Shown here: positions 6,462 to 13,975 of the stretch, in pieces
How positions within the stretch are numbered: the stretch's first letter is position 1
Layout of the letters: each line of letters opens with the position of its first letter
Assembly (NCBI GenBank): GCA_021788795.1
Contig: JAJYKG010000005.1
Span: 3,554 to 22,090, forward strand
DNA: 18,537 bases
From: Thermoplasmata archaeon
Lineage (GTDB): Archaea > Thermoplasmatota > Thermoplasmata > RBG-16-68-12
Direction of reading: 5' to 3'
Program-made: the position numbers and the translations under genes
Notes under the pieces: generated by a model
What the model was told of the DNA's origin: nothing
Databases searched by the model: none
Seen by the model: the letters and a program-made list of their open reading frames with translations, nothing else

Positions 6462-6575
6462 GGCCTCCTTCTTGTGGACGGGGCAGGGCCGCCCTGCCTT
6501 GCAGAAGCGGCACTTCTCCGGCTTCACCTGCACGGGCATCGGTTTGATCATCCGTCCGTACTTGCGTCGAGGCAT
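6450..6575 (-). CDS. 41-aa zinc-finger mini-protein
   Basis: Tiny ORF starting 14 nt after the aminotransferase stop on the same strand. It begins MPRRKYGRMIKPMP, is strongly basic, and carries KCRFCKAGRPCPVHKK: Cys22, Cys25, Cys31 and His34 in a C-x2-C-x5-C-x2-H arrangement that fits one zinc site. The order and the charged flanks make it look like a real small nucleic-acid- or protein-binding zinc finger rather than noise. It is probably co-transcribed with the aminotransferase. No family name can be given with confidence. Confidence 0.55.
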   Translation of the reverse strand: MPRRKYGRMIKPMPVQVKPEKCRFCKAGRPCPVHKKEAEAH

Positions 6576-6589
6576 GGGATGCCCCGGGC

Positions 6590-7954
6590 TCAGATCGCCT
6601 CGACCAATGGCATCTCCGGCTGCACCTGCTTGATCATCTCCGCGACCTCCTCGAAGGCCGCCAAGTGCCTTTCGACGTCGGCCTTCGTGTGGGCCACGGA
6701 GCAGGTCCACTGCTCGTCGGGGCCGGTGGCCATGGGGATGACGCCGCGGTTCAGCATCGCAGTGTTGCAGTTCCCCCACCGCGCCACGTCGACGCCCTGG
6801 AAGGACCGCCAATCGACGACGGGCTTGTGCGTGAAGTGGACCGTGCCGCTGATCCCGGCGTACTGGACCTTCATGAACAGGTGGTGGTCCTCGATCACGT
6901 CGATGTAGCCCTTCGCGAGGCTGTCGCCGATCCCCTGCGCGCGCTTCATCGCGGCAGGCGTGAGGATCTTCGTCAGCGTGACGAGCCCTGCGGCCATGCT
7001 GACCGGGTTGGCGTTGAAGGTGCCCGCGTGGGCGATCTGGCCCGGGACCACCTGGTCCATGATGTCCGCCTTCCCGCCGACGGCGCTGAGAGGGAAGCCG
7101 CCGCCGATCGCCTTGCCGAAGACCTTGACGTCCGGCTCGACGCCGAAGGCCTCCTGCGCGCCGCCGTACCACTTTCCGCAGGTCTTGACCTCGTCGAAGA
7201 TGAGGACCGCGCCCGTGTCGTCGGCCAGGTCCCGCAAGCCCTCGAGGAACCCGGGCTTCGGGAGGATGAACCCCATGTTCATCGGGATGGGCTCGAGGAT
7301 GATCCCCGCGAGGTCGTCCGCGTTCTCCCGGACGAGCGCCTCCGTGGCCTCCAGGTCGTTGAACGGCGCGATGACCGTGTTCTTCGTGAGCTGGGGCACG
7401 AGGCCCTTGGACGAGGGCACGGGGGTGGGCCGCCGCGGATCGCCCTCGCGGTCCGGCGTGGGCTTGATGGAGACCATGAGGGCGTCGTGGCTCCCGTGGT
7501 AGCAGCCCTCGAACTTCATGATTTTCGTGCGGCCGGTGACGCCGCGCGCGAGGCGGATGGAGAACAGGGTGCCCTCGAGGCCCGTGTTCGAGAACTTGAT
7601 CCGGTCCACGCTGAAGCGCTTGGCCATGTGGGCCGCGAGCGGCGCCGCGTCCTCCCCCTCGAACCCGAAGATCGTGCCGTTGGCCACGCGCTCCTGGATC
7701 GCCTTCGCGAGGACGGGGTGACTGTGGCCCGCGACGAGGGCGCCGAAGGCCATGTTGAAGTCGATGTACTCGTTGCCATCGACGTCCCAGATGCGGCTGC
7801 CTTTGGCCCGATGGACGTACACCGGGTACGGGTCCAGGAGGCGGTAGTTGCTGTGGACCCCGAAGGGCGTGCACCGCTTCGCCGTCTCCCATGCTTTCGC
7901 CGATTTCTTCGTGCGCACACGGAACGCTTCTTGCTCGTCCTCCACGGTTCGCAT
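6590..7954 (-). CDS. Class III PLP-dependent aminotransferase (glutamate-1-semialdehyde aminomutase-like)
   Basis: 454-aa fold-type I PLP enzyme of class III, closest in look to GSA 2,1-aminomutase relatives. It has GSRIWDVDGNEYIDFNM (52-68), GHSHP (76-80), YHGSHD (152-157, stacking region), ILEPIPMNMGF (219-229), LIFDEVKT with PLP-nitrogen Asp254, the Schiff-base lysine Lys281 in FGKAIGGGFPLSAVGG, and HAGTFNANPVSMAAG (309-323). The phosphate-cup segment is SNTGLEGT instead of the usual SNSGTEA, so true HemL activity is uncertain; an omega-amino-acid or beta-amino-acid aminotransferase is equally plausible. No heme biosynthesis genes are nearby. ATG 7954 lies about 8 nt after the transcription start predicted from TTTATA at 7987-7992. 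A zinc-finger mini-gene follows. Confidence 0.88.
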   Translation of the reverse strand: MRTVEDEQEAFRVRTKKSAKAWETAKRCTPFGVHSNYRLLDPYPVYVHRAKGSRIWDVDGNEYIDFNMAFGALVAGHSHPVLAKAIQERVANGTIFGFEGEDAAPLAAHMAKRFSVDRIKFSNTGLEGTLFSIRLARGVTGRTKIMKFEGCYHGSHDALMVSIKPTPDREGDPRRPTPVPSSKGLVPQLTKNTVIAPFNDLEATEALVRENADDLAGIILEPIPMNMGFILPKPGFLEGLRDLADDTGAVLIFDEVKTCGKWYGGAQEAFGVEPDVKVFGKAIGGGFPLSAVGGKADIMDQVVPGQIAHAGTFNANPVSMAAGLVTLTKILTPAAMKRAQGIGDSLAKGYIDVIEDHHLFMKVQYAGISGTVHFTHKPVVDWRSFQGVDVARWGNCNTAMLNRGVIPMATGPDEQWTCSVAHTKADVERHLAAFEEVAEMIKQVQPEMPLVEAI

Positions 7955-7985
7955 GATATCCTATGGCAGTGCGAACGGCGGCAAG

Positions 7986-7993
7986 GTATAAAC
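7986..7993 (-). promoter_or_regulatory. TATA box of the aminotransferase
   Basis: Minus strand reads GTTTATAC, predicting a transcription start about 8 nt before the ATG at 7954. A second possible box (GTATATGC on the minus strand, around 8019-8026) lies 33 nt further upstream. Confidence 0.55.
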
Positions 7994-8039
7994 AGCTTGG
8001 CGCACGGGCGCCGGGAGAGCATATACCCGCGAGGGGGGC

Positions 8040-8945
8040 TCAGGCCTCGGACACGGTCACGAGACTCGCCGCGCGCGAGGCGTCCAGGAGGATCGAGCTC
8101 CGCGGCGGGTCCTCGAAGGCGCTCTTGCAGAGCGCGTCGATCGCGAGGATCGTGGACGTCGGCGTGATGGCCTGCAGGAGGACCTGGACGCGGTAGGGGT
8201 CGACGATCCACGGGTTGTGGCGGACCGCGGTCCCGACGGCCTCGATGAGTTGCTCCGGGTCCGGGTGGCCCGGGGCCTCGTACCGCGTCCGCACCCACCG
8301 CGGCGAGGAGTGCTTGAGGACCGCGGCCTGCACCATGACGTTGTTCGGGATCTCCATGAGCGGACCGTCGTCGAGCCGCAGGGACGTGTACGTCAGGGTG
8401 AGGTCCTGGACGACGCCCGTGTAGCCCGGGACGAACCGGTCGTCGGAGAAGTACTTCCCCGGGAGGACGGGCACGACCATGCCGTACTGCCACGTGGTCA
8501 CGGTCACGCGGTCGCCGACCTCGAAGGGGCGGGCGATGAGGAGGAGGACGCCGCCGAAGACGTTCGACAGGACGGTCGTCCCCGCGAGGCCGAGGACCAG
8601 GCCCGCGAACGTGCCGCCGGCGAGGAGCGCGGTGCCGTTGATCCCCAGGAGGGCGAGGACCAGGAACGAAAGGACGATGTAGCCCGCGAGGCGGAAGCCC
8701 ACGGACACCGTCGCGCCCTTCGCGGGGCCGAAGGACCTCGAAGCGAGCCGCCGGAGGGAGCGGGCCACGAGGCCCACGGCGACGGAGCCCAGGACCGCGG
8801 CCACGACCACCTGGACGACGACGAGGGCGGTCACCGGGAGGAGGACGAACTCGGAGAGGACGTAGTAGAGGAGGAGGCCCGCCAGGACGACGGCGCACAC
8901 GGTGGAGACTTCGAGGAGCAGATACCAGGTGGGTTCGCGCGGCAC
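8040..8945 (-). CDS. MscS-family mechanosensitive channel with beta-domain insertion
   Basis: 301-aa MscS-family channel from the GTG at 8945. Three hydrophobic segments (about 8-32, 35-62 and 84-101) precede the pore helix region GGTFAGLVLGLAGTTVLSNVFGG (110-132), then RPFEVGDRVTV (139-149), the start of the MscS beta domain, and MEIPNN (197-202). Between GDRVTV and the next beta strand (GVVQDLTLTYTSLRL) there is an extra stretch of about 20 residues, TWQYGMVVPVLPGKYFSDDR and following, absent from ordinary MscS proteins. The C-terminal alpha/beta domain follows. The frame is open further upstream, but that part is Arg/Pro-rich with no membrane character, and the GTG has a weak TATA-like CTCATA 27 nt upstream. 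Role: pressure-relief ion and solute channel in the cytoplasmic membrane. Confidence 0.85.
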   Translation of the reverse strand: MPREPTWYLLLEVSTVCAVVLAGLLLYYVLSEFVLLPVTALVVVQVVVAAVLGSVAVGLVARSLRRLASRSFGPAKGATVSVGFRLAGYIVLSFLVLALLGINGTALLAGGTFAGLVLGLAGTTVLSNVFGGVLLLIARPFEVGDRVTVTTWQYGMVVPVLPGKYFSDDRFVPGYTGVVQDLTLTYTSLRLDDGPLMEIPNNVMVQAAVLKHSSPRWVRTRYEAPGHPDPEQLIEAVGTAVRHNPWIVDPYRVQVLLQAITPTSTILAIDALCKSAFEDPPRSSILLDASRAASLVTVSEA

Positions 8946-9044
8946 GCCGTTCCGAGTACGCCCCGGGCTATGAGGTTTTGGCGCGAGGCCGGCGGATCGG
9001 CGGCGGGAGGCCACCGGAGAGGGACGGCGGATCCGTGACTCGTT

Positions 9045-9060
9045 AACCTTGAATAAGGTT
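9045..9060. repeat. Inverted repeat AACCTT/AAGGTT in divergent intergenic region
   Basis: AACCTT and AAGGTT flank GAAT in the region between the MscS gene (minus) and the deacylase (plus). It is the only AT-richer island there and could be an operator or part of a promoter. Confidence 0.4.
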
Positions 9061-9085
9061 GCATCGGGACCGGACCCCGCCCGCA

Positions 9086-9108
9086 CCCCGCGGTCCTCTG
9101 CCGCGGGG
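9086..9108. repeat. Perfect 8-bp hairpin in divergent intergenic region
   Basis: CCCCGCGG and CCGCGGGG pair perfectly around a 7-nt loop (9094-9100), ending 14 nt before the deacylase TATA element. It is a candidate operator for the deacylase promoter. Confidence 0.5.
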
Positions 9109-9120
9109 ACCCGTCCGGCG

Positions 9121-9128
9121 GGTTTAAC
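9121..9128 (+). promoter_or_regulatory. TATA box of the deacylase
   Basis: GGTTTAAC, with its TTTAA core centred at 9125, lies exactly 27 nt before the ATG at 9152, predicting a leaderless mRNA. Confidence 0.6.
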
Positions 9129-9151
9129 GTCCTCCGCGGGTTCTCGCGCGC

Positions 9152-10789
9152 ATGGCCTACGACGTGGTCGTCCGGAACGGGCGGCTCCTGGACGGCACGG
9201 GGATGCCCTGGGCGCTGCGGGACGTCGGGATCCGCGGGGGGAAGATCGCCAAGGTGGGCCGCCTCGGGCGCGCACGGGCGGGCCTGGAGATCGAGGCGTC
9301 CGGGAAGTACGTGTCCCCGGGCTTCATCGACATCCACACGCATTCCGACGTCGGCCTCCTGGCCGAGCCGACCGCGGAGGCGGCGGTCCGCCAGGGCGTG
9401 ACCACGCAGGTCATCGGCAACTGCGGCGACTCGCCCGCGCCGATCAGCGACCGGTACCGCGAGCTCGCGGTGCGCCGCTTCACGTACTACGCGAAGGCGG
9501 CCGACTGGACCTGGTCCACGTATGCGGAGTACCTGGCCTTCCTGGAGAAGCAGGGCGTCGGGATCAACGTCGCCGGCTTGGTCGGGCACAGCTCCGTGCG
9601 CCTCGCGACCCTGGGCTTCGAGGAGCGCGCGGCGACGAAATCGGAACTGAGGCAGATGCGCGCGTACGTCGCGGAGGCGATGCGCGCGGGGGCGTTCGGC
9701 CTGAGCTCGGGGCTCGTGTACCCGCCCGGCTGCTTCGGGACCACGGACGAGGTCGTCGAGCTGGCGAAGGTCGTGGCCCGCCACGGCGGCTTCTACGCGT
9801 CCCACATCCGCGGGGAACGGGAGACGATCCTGGACGCGGTGCGGGAGTGCATCTCCGTCGGCGAGCGCGCGGGCTGCCCGGTCCAGATCAGCCACAACGC
9901 GCCGAAGTACGGGGCCACGGCCCACGCGGCGGACGTCCAGCGGCTGTGGGAGGACGCGCGGGCGCGCGGCGTGGACGTGACCGCGGACAACGACACCCAC
10001 ACGGACTTCGCGCCGTCCCTGAGCCACGGGCTGCCGCAGTGGACGCAGAAGCTGCCCACGGACGCGCTCCTCGCCCTGCTCGGGGACCCGGAGCAGCGGG
10101 AGGCCCTGAAGCGCGAGGTGAAGGAGGACCGGAAGCCCGCGGCCGGGTACGTCGGCCTGCTGGTCCACGACCGCTTCGACCGGATCTTCCTCCTCCGCTG
10201 CCCCCACGACCCCTCGAGGGAGGGGATGACGATCGCGGCCCTCGCCGCGAAGCGCGGCGTCGACCCCTGGACCGCGTACTTCGACGTCATCGTCGAGGAG
10301 CGCGACGAGGCCGTCGGCCTGTTCGACTACATCGAGACCGCGGAGATCAAGGCGACCCTCAAGCACCCCCTGACGATGATCTGCTCGGACGGGTGGATCC
10401 TGCCGAGGGAGCAGAGGACCTCGGCCGCGCCGCCCTACGTGCCGTGCACCTACGGCGAGTATCCGGGCGCGCTGGAGCGCTTCGTCGTGAAGGAGCCCGT
10501 GCTCCGGCTCGAGGAGGCGATCTGGAAGAGCTCCGGGATGCCGGCGGCCAAGCTCGGCCTGACGGACCGCGGCCTCGTCCGGCCGGGCGCCTGGGCCGAC
10601 CTGGTCGTCTTCGACCTCGCCGCGGTGCGGGACCGGGCCACGAACCTCTGGCCCCACGTGCACCCGTTCGCGAACTACCCGCACGATTTCCCCGAGGGGA
10701 TCGACTGGGTCCTCGTGAACGGCCAGGCGGCGGTCCGGGACGGGAAGCCGACCGGCGTCCTCGCGGGCAAGGTCCTCCGCCACCGGTGA
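9152..10789 (+). CDS. N-acyl-D-amino-acid deacylase (amidohydrolase superfamily)
   Basis: 545-aa amidohydrolase of the D-aminoacylase (COG3653) type, which removes an acyl group from N-acyl-D-amino acids or related peptidic amides. Metal and catalytic residues are all visible: HTH in DIHTHSD (His62, His64), the bridging cysteine in GNCGDSP (Cys91), His218 in ASHIRGE, His248 in ISHNAP and the catalytic Asp413 in ICSDGW. The C-terminal GLVRPGAWADLVVFD is the usual small beta domain of the family. Where many family members have the sequence 'DxYPYxAGxT' this protein reads DVTADNDTHTDFAPS (275-289), so substrate specificity may differ. No signal peptide, so it is cytoplasmic. It stands alone under its own leaderless promoter; with the S9 peptidase to its right it fits peptide or amino-acid salvage. 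Confidence 0.9.
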   Translation: MAYDVVVRNGRLLDGTGMPWALRDVGIRGGKIAKVGRLGRARAGLEIEASGKYVSPGFIDIHTHSDVGLLAEPTAEAAVRQGVTTQVIGNCGDSPAPISDRYRELAVRRFTYYAKAADWTWSTYAEYLAFLEKQGVGINVAGLVGHSSVRLATLGFEERAATKSELRQMRAYVAEAMRAGAFGLSSGLVYPPGCFGTTDEVVELAKVVARHGGFYASHIRGERETILDAVRECISVGERAGCPVQISHNAPKYGATAHAADVQRLWEDARARGVDVTADNDTHTDFAPSLSHGLPQWTQKLPTDALLALLGDPEQREALKREVKEDRKPAAGYVGLLVHDRFDRIFLLRCPHDPSREGMTIAALAAKRGVDPWTAYFDVIVEERDEAVGLFDYIETAEIKATLKHPLTMICSDGWILPREQRTSAAPPYVPCTYGEYPGALERFVVKEPVLRLEEAIWKSSGMPAAKLGLTDRGLVRPGAWADLVVFDLAAVRDRATNLWPHVHPFANYPHDFPEGIDWVLVNGQAAVRDGKPTGVLAGKVLRHR

Positions 10790-10832
10790 CGCGCCCGGAC
10801 GGGCCCTCTCATCCCTGATAACGGGGGCGGAG

Positions 10833-10841
10833 TCTTGATAC
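10833..10841 (+). promoter_or_regulatory. Probable TATA element of the small GTPase gene
   Basis: TCTTGATAC ends 25 nt before the TTG start at 10867. The box is imperfect, but the spacing agrees with other promoters here. Confidence 0.35.
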
Positions 10842-10866
10842 CCGCCGACGGCGGACTCCTGCCCGC

Positions 10867-11433
10867 TTGGCCCTTTCCGGGGTGCTCAAGGCGAAGATCT
10901 GCCTCATCGGCGAGGCCGCGGTCGGGAAGACCTCCCTCGTCCGGCGCTACGTGGAGGACACGTTCGACGACCGGTACATCTCCACCCTCGGCAGCAAGGT
11001 GAGCCTGAAGAGAGTCTGGCTCACCTCGAAGGGCGACCCGTCCAAGACGATCGAGGTCCAGCTCTCCCTCTGGGACCTCATCGGCGAGCGCTCCTACCTG
11101 GACACCCTCCACCAGGAGTACCTGAAGGGCGCCCAGGGCATCGTCGCCGTCTGCGACGTCACGCGCTATTCGACGTTCGAGGCCCTCGAGGAGTGGATCA
11201 CCGCGGCGTTCCATGTCGCGGGCCAGGTGCCCCTCGCGATCGTCGTGAACAAGGTGGACCTCAAGGACCAGATCATGTGCCTCTACGACGAGCACGAGCC
11301 CCAGGAGAGGGCGGAGCGGTACGGGGGCTTCGCCGTCTGGGCGTCCGCGAAGACAGGGGAGAACGTGAACCCCATCTTCGGACAGATGTCCCTGGCGGTC
11401 GTGCGCCGGATCGCGTCGCCCGACGTGGCGTGA
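10867..11433 (+). CDS. Ras/Rab-like small GTPase
   Basis: 188-aa single-domain P-loop GTPase with every G box: G1 GEAAVGKT (15-22), switch I with Thr40 in YISTLGSK, G3 WDLIGE (69-74), G4 NKVD (128-131) and G5 ASAK (159-162). The order and spacing match eukaryotic Ras/Rab/Arf relatives rather than Era or Obg types. Two oddities: the position of the catalytic glutamine (Ras 'DTAGQE') is Glu74, and there is no C-terminal cysteine for lipidation. Either may mean slow intrinsic hydrolysis and a soluble life-style. The start is TTG 10867 (GTG 10882 is an alternative, which would still keep the P-loop). No roadblock/LC7 regulator is nearby. It ends 8 nt from the stop of a convergent MscS gene. The cellular role is unknown. 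Confidence 0.9.
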   Translation: MALSGVLKAKICLIGEAAVGKTSLVRRYVEDTFDDRYISTLGSKVSLKRVWLTSKGDPSKTIEVQLSLWDLIGERSYLDTLHQEYLKGAQGIVAVCDVTRYSTFEALEEWITAAFHVAGQVPLAIVVNKVDLKDQIMCLYDEHEPQERAERYGGFAVWASAKTGENVNPIFGQMSLAVVRRIASPDVA

Positions 11434-11441
11434 GACGCCGA

Positions 11442-11939
11442 TCAGGCCTTCTTGCCCCGGTCCAGCCGCACCACGGGGTTCTGGGCCAGGTAGGCGTTGG
11501 GGACGAACACGCGCTTCCCGTCGCCCGTCTCGAGCTCCGTGGCCCGTGTCCGCAGACGGACGACGCGGCCCTGGAGCCCGCCCACGCTGATCGTGTCGCC
11601 CACCCGCACGGAGTCGTCCGCCAGGATCAGGATGCCCGCGACGAGGTTGTTGAGGAGCGTGCTCAGGGCGAAGCTCACGGCGATGCTCACGGCGCCCAGG
11701 CCGATCACGACGCTCGAGACGTCGATGTGGAGGACCGCGAACACGCCGAGGACGCCCCCAAGGACGACCATCGCCTGGAGGACGCGGCCGACGCGCCGCG
11801 CGACGAGGTTCCGTCCCTCGGCGTGCTCCACGGACCGCAGGAACAGGCGGCGGATCAGCCAAGCCGAGACGTACGTGGCCGCGGCGATGGCCGCCGCGGC
11901 GACGAGGTCGGGGATTTCGGTGCCCAGGAACGCGGCCAT
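11442..11939 (-). CDS. Minimal MscS-like mechanosensitive channel
   Basis: 165-aa truncated-form MscS protein. Three hydrophobic segments (about 10-29, 53-71 and 74-107) include the pore-lining VSIAVSFALSTLLNNLVAGILIL. The beta domain VRVGDTISVGGLQGRVVRLRTRATELETGDGKRVFVPN (111-148) follows directly. The chain stops after it, so the C-terminal alpha/beta cage of classical MscS (286 aa) is missing; such minimal forms are known in archaea and bacteria. The start is ATG 11939, preceded on the minus strand by GGGTTTCATCC, a possible TATA element giving a leader of a few nucleotides. It converges with the small GTPase gene and diverges from the S9 peptidase. Confidence 0.85.
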   Translation of the reverse strand: MAAFLGTEIPDLVAAAAIAAATYVSAWLIRRLFLRSVEHAEGRNLVARRVGRVLQAMVVLGGVLGVFAVLHIDVSSVVIGLGAVSIAVSFALSTLLNNLVAGILILADDSVRVGDTISVGGLQGRVVRLRTRATELETGDGKRVFVPNAYLAQNPVVRLDRGKKA

Positions 11940-12005
11940 GGTCCCGGACCGGGAAGGGCGTGGGAGGATGAAACCCTCCGGTCCCGCCGGACGCGATCCG
12001 CGCTA

Positions 12006-12013
12006 CCTTTAAG
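12006..12013 (+). promoter_or_regulatory. TATA box of the S9 peptidase
   Basis: CCTTTAAG, with its TTTAA core centred at 12010, lies exactly 27 nt from the ATG at 12037, the same geometry as at the deacylase. A leaderless mRNA is predicted. Confidence 0.6.
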
Positions 12014-12036
12014 GGCGCGATCGCAGTGCGCGCGCC

Positions 12037-13950
12037 ATGCCCCGACCCGTCGAACCCGAAGACCTGACCGCCTACGCGCTCCTCTCCGCGCCGTCCCTGT
12101 CGCCCGACGGGAAGACCGCCGCCCTGTCCGTGCACCGCGCCCTTCTGGACAAGGACGAGTACGAGGGCAACCTGTGGCTCGTCCCCGTGGCCGGCGGCGC
12201 GCCGCGGCAGCTGACGACCGCGGGCAAGGACTCCGGGCCGAAGTTCTCGCCGGACGGGACGCGCATCGCCTTCACCTCGAAGCGGGACATGGGGAAGGAC
12301 GACAAGGGGAACGGCCTGTACGTCATCCCGGTGGACGGCGGCGAGGCGAGGCTCCTGCTGCGCCGGAAGGAGGGGATCGAAGCCCCTGCCTGGTCGCCGG
12401 ACGGGACGCGGATCCTCTTCCTCTCCAACGTCGGCGCGGACGACGAGGACGTGCGGACGATCCGCCGGATCAACTTCTGGTTCAACGAGAAGGGCTACAT
12501 CTACAACCTCCGCAAGCACGTCTTCGTCCTGGACGCGGCGAGCGGCGAGGTCAGGCAGCTCACCCAGGGCGAGTTCGACGTCGGGAAGGCGGCGTGGTCC
12601 CACGACGGGAAGCGGGTCGCGTACCTCGCGACCACGGACGACGTACGGCATTACCTGTCCGACCTCTTCGTCCTGGACGTGGCCTCGGGGTCGGCGAGGC
12701 CGCTCACGGACCACACGATGGAGATCGGCACGGTCGCGTGGTCCCCGGACGACCGGAAGCTCCTGTTCACGGGGGACGACCTGCCGCGGGGCTTCGCGTC
12801 CCACGAGCACCTCTGGTGGATCGACGCCGCGGGCGGGAAGCCGGAGCGGCTCGACGCCCTGGACCGCAACCTGGACAACGGCCTGAACTGCGACGTGCGG
12901 ATGGGCGGGATGAACGTGGAGCCCCGGTGGAGCGGGGACCGGATCGCCTTCGCCATCGCGGAAGGCGGCGCCGTGCACCTCTACGGGATGCGGCCTTCCG
13001 ACCGCAAGGCCGAGCTCCTCGTCGGCGGCGAGCGGAGCGTCGAGGCGTTCCAGGTGAACGGCGCCGGGGTCGTCTTCACTGCGATGGAGCGCTCGCGCCT
13101 GCCGGAGCTCTACGCCTTCGACGGGAAGGTGCGCGCCCTGACGTCCTTCAACGCGAAGGCCGCAGGCGACCTCGACCTCCTGGCACCGGAACGGCTCGCG
13201 TTCCGGGCGAGTGACGGGGCCCCCGTGGAGGGCTGGATCCTCAAGCCGCGGAAGGAGGGGAAGGTCCCCCTCATCCTCTACGTCCACGGCGGGCCGAAGA
13301 CCGCGTTCGGGCACGCGTACCTCCACGAGTTCCAGGTCTTCGCCGCGAAAGGCTACGCCGTGCTGTACGTCAACCCGCGCGGATCGGACGGATACACGGA
13401 GGCGTTCGCGGACATCCGGAAGCACTACGGCGAACGGGACTACCAAGACCTCATGGAGGCCGTGGACTACGCGGCCTCGCACTATCCGTTCGTGGACGGC
13501 TCGCGCCTCGCCGTGGCCGGCGGCTCCTACGGCGGCTTCATGACGAACTGGGTCATCGGCCAGACGACGCGGTTCAAGGCCGCGGTCACGGACCGCAGCA
13601 TCGCGAACTGGTGGACCTTCTGGGCCACGAGCGACATCGGCCCGCACTTCACGAAGGACCAGATCGGCGTGGACCCGTGGGACGACGAGGAGACCACCCT
13701 GGCCAAGTCCCCGATCCGGTACGTCCGGAACGTGACGACGCCGCTGCTCATCGTCCACTCGTTCGAGGACCTCCGCTGCTGGCACGTGGAGGCGCTCCAG
13801 ATGTTCACGGCCCTGAAGTACTACGGCAAGGAGGCCGAGATGCTCCTCGTGCCCAAGGAGAACCACGACCTGTCCCGCGGCGGCAAGCCGAAGCACCGGG
13901 TCGCGCGGCTCAAAGCCTACCTGCGCTGGTTCGACACGCATCTCGGGTGA
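12037..13950 (+). CDS. S9 family prolyl-oligopeptidase-like serine peptidase (acylaminoacyl-peptidase type)
   Basis: 637-aa S9C-type peptidase, the normal length for the family. The N-terminal half is a beta-propeller marked by repeated 'SPDGxR/K' blades (LSPDGKT at 21-27, FSPDGTRIAF at 70-79, WSPDGTRILFLS at 119-130, WSHDGKRVAYL at 187-197, WSPDDRKLLF at 235-244). The C-terminal alpha/beta-hydrolase has the oxyanion-hole HGGP (417-420), the nucleophile Ser497 in GGSYGGFM, Asp578 in HSFEDLRC and His610 in KENHDLSRGG. All catalytic residues are present. No signal peptide or membrane segment, so it acts in the cytoplasm on short (possibly N-acylated) peptides. It is likely the first gene of a two-gene unit with the potassium channel 25 nt downstream. 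Confidence 0.95.
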   Translation: MPRPVEPEDLTAYALLSAPSLSPDGKTAALSVHRALLDKDEYEGNLWLVPVAGGAPRQLTTAGKDSGPKFSPDGTRIAFTSKRDMGKDDKGNGLYVIPVDGGEARLLLRRKEGIEAPAWSPDGTRILFLSNVGADDEDVRTIRRINFWFNEKGYIYNLRKHVFVLDAASGEVRQLTQGEFDVGKAAWSHDGKRVAYLATTDDVRHYLSDLFVLDVASGSARPLTDHTMEIGTVAWSPDDRKLLFTGDDLPRGFASHEHLWWIDAAGGKPERLDALDRNLDNGLNCDVRMGGMNVEPRWSGDRIAFAIAEGGAVHLYGMRPSDRKAELLVGGERSVEAFQVNGAGVVFTAMERSRLPELYAFDGKVRALTSFNAKAAGDLDLLAPERLAFRASDGAPVEGWILKPRKEGKVPLILYVHGGPKTAFGHAYLHEFQVFAAKGYAVLYVNPRGSDGYTEAFADIRKHYGERDYQDLMEAVDYAASHYPFVDGSRLAVAGGSYGGFMTNWVIGQTTRFKAAVTDRSIANWWTFWATSDIGPHFTKDQIGVDPWDDEETTLAKSPIRYVRNVTTPLLIVHSFEDLRCWHVEALQMFTALKYYGKEAEMLLVPKENHDLSRGGKPKHRVARLKAYLRWFDTHLG

Positions 13951-13975
13951 CCGAAAGGCCAAGAACCACGGACGC

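Noticed and set aside
6665..8167. 500-codon plus-strand frame opposite the aminotransferase
   Set aside because: Antisense shadow: composition dominated by Asp/Arg/Val/Leu/Glu repeats, no motifs, while the minus strand has a full class III aminotransferase.
8946..9275. N-terminal extension of the MscS frame beyond GTG 8945
   Set aside because: The added ~110 residues are Arg/Pro-rich without membrane or domain character. They would overlap the divergent deacylase gene and both inverted repeats.
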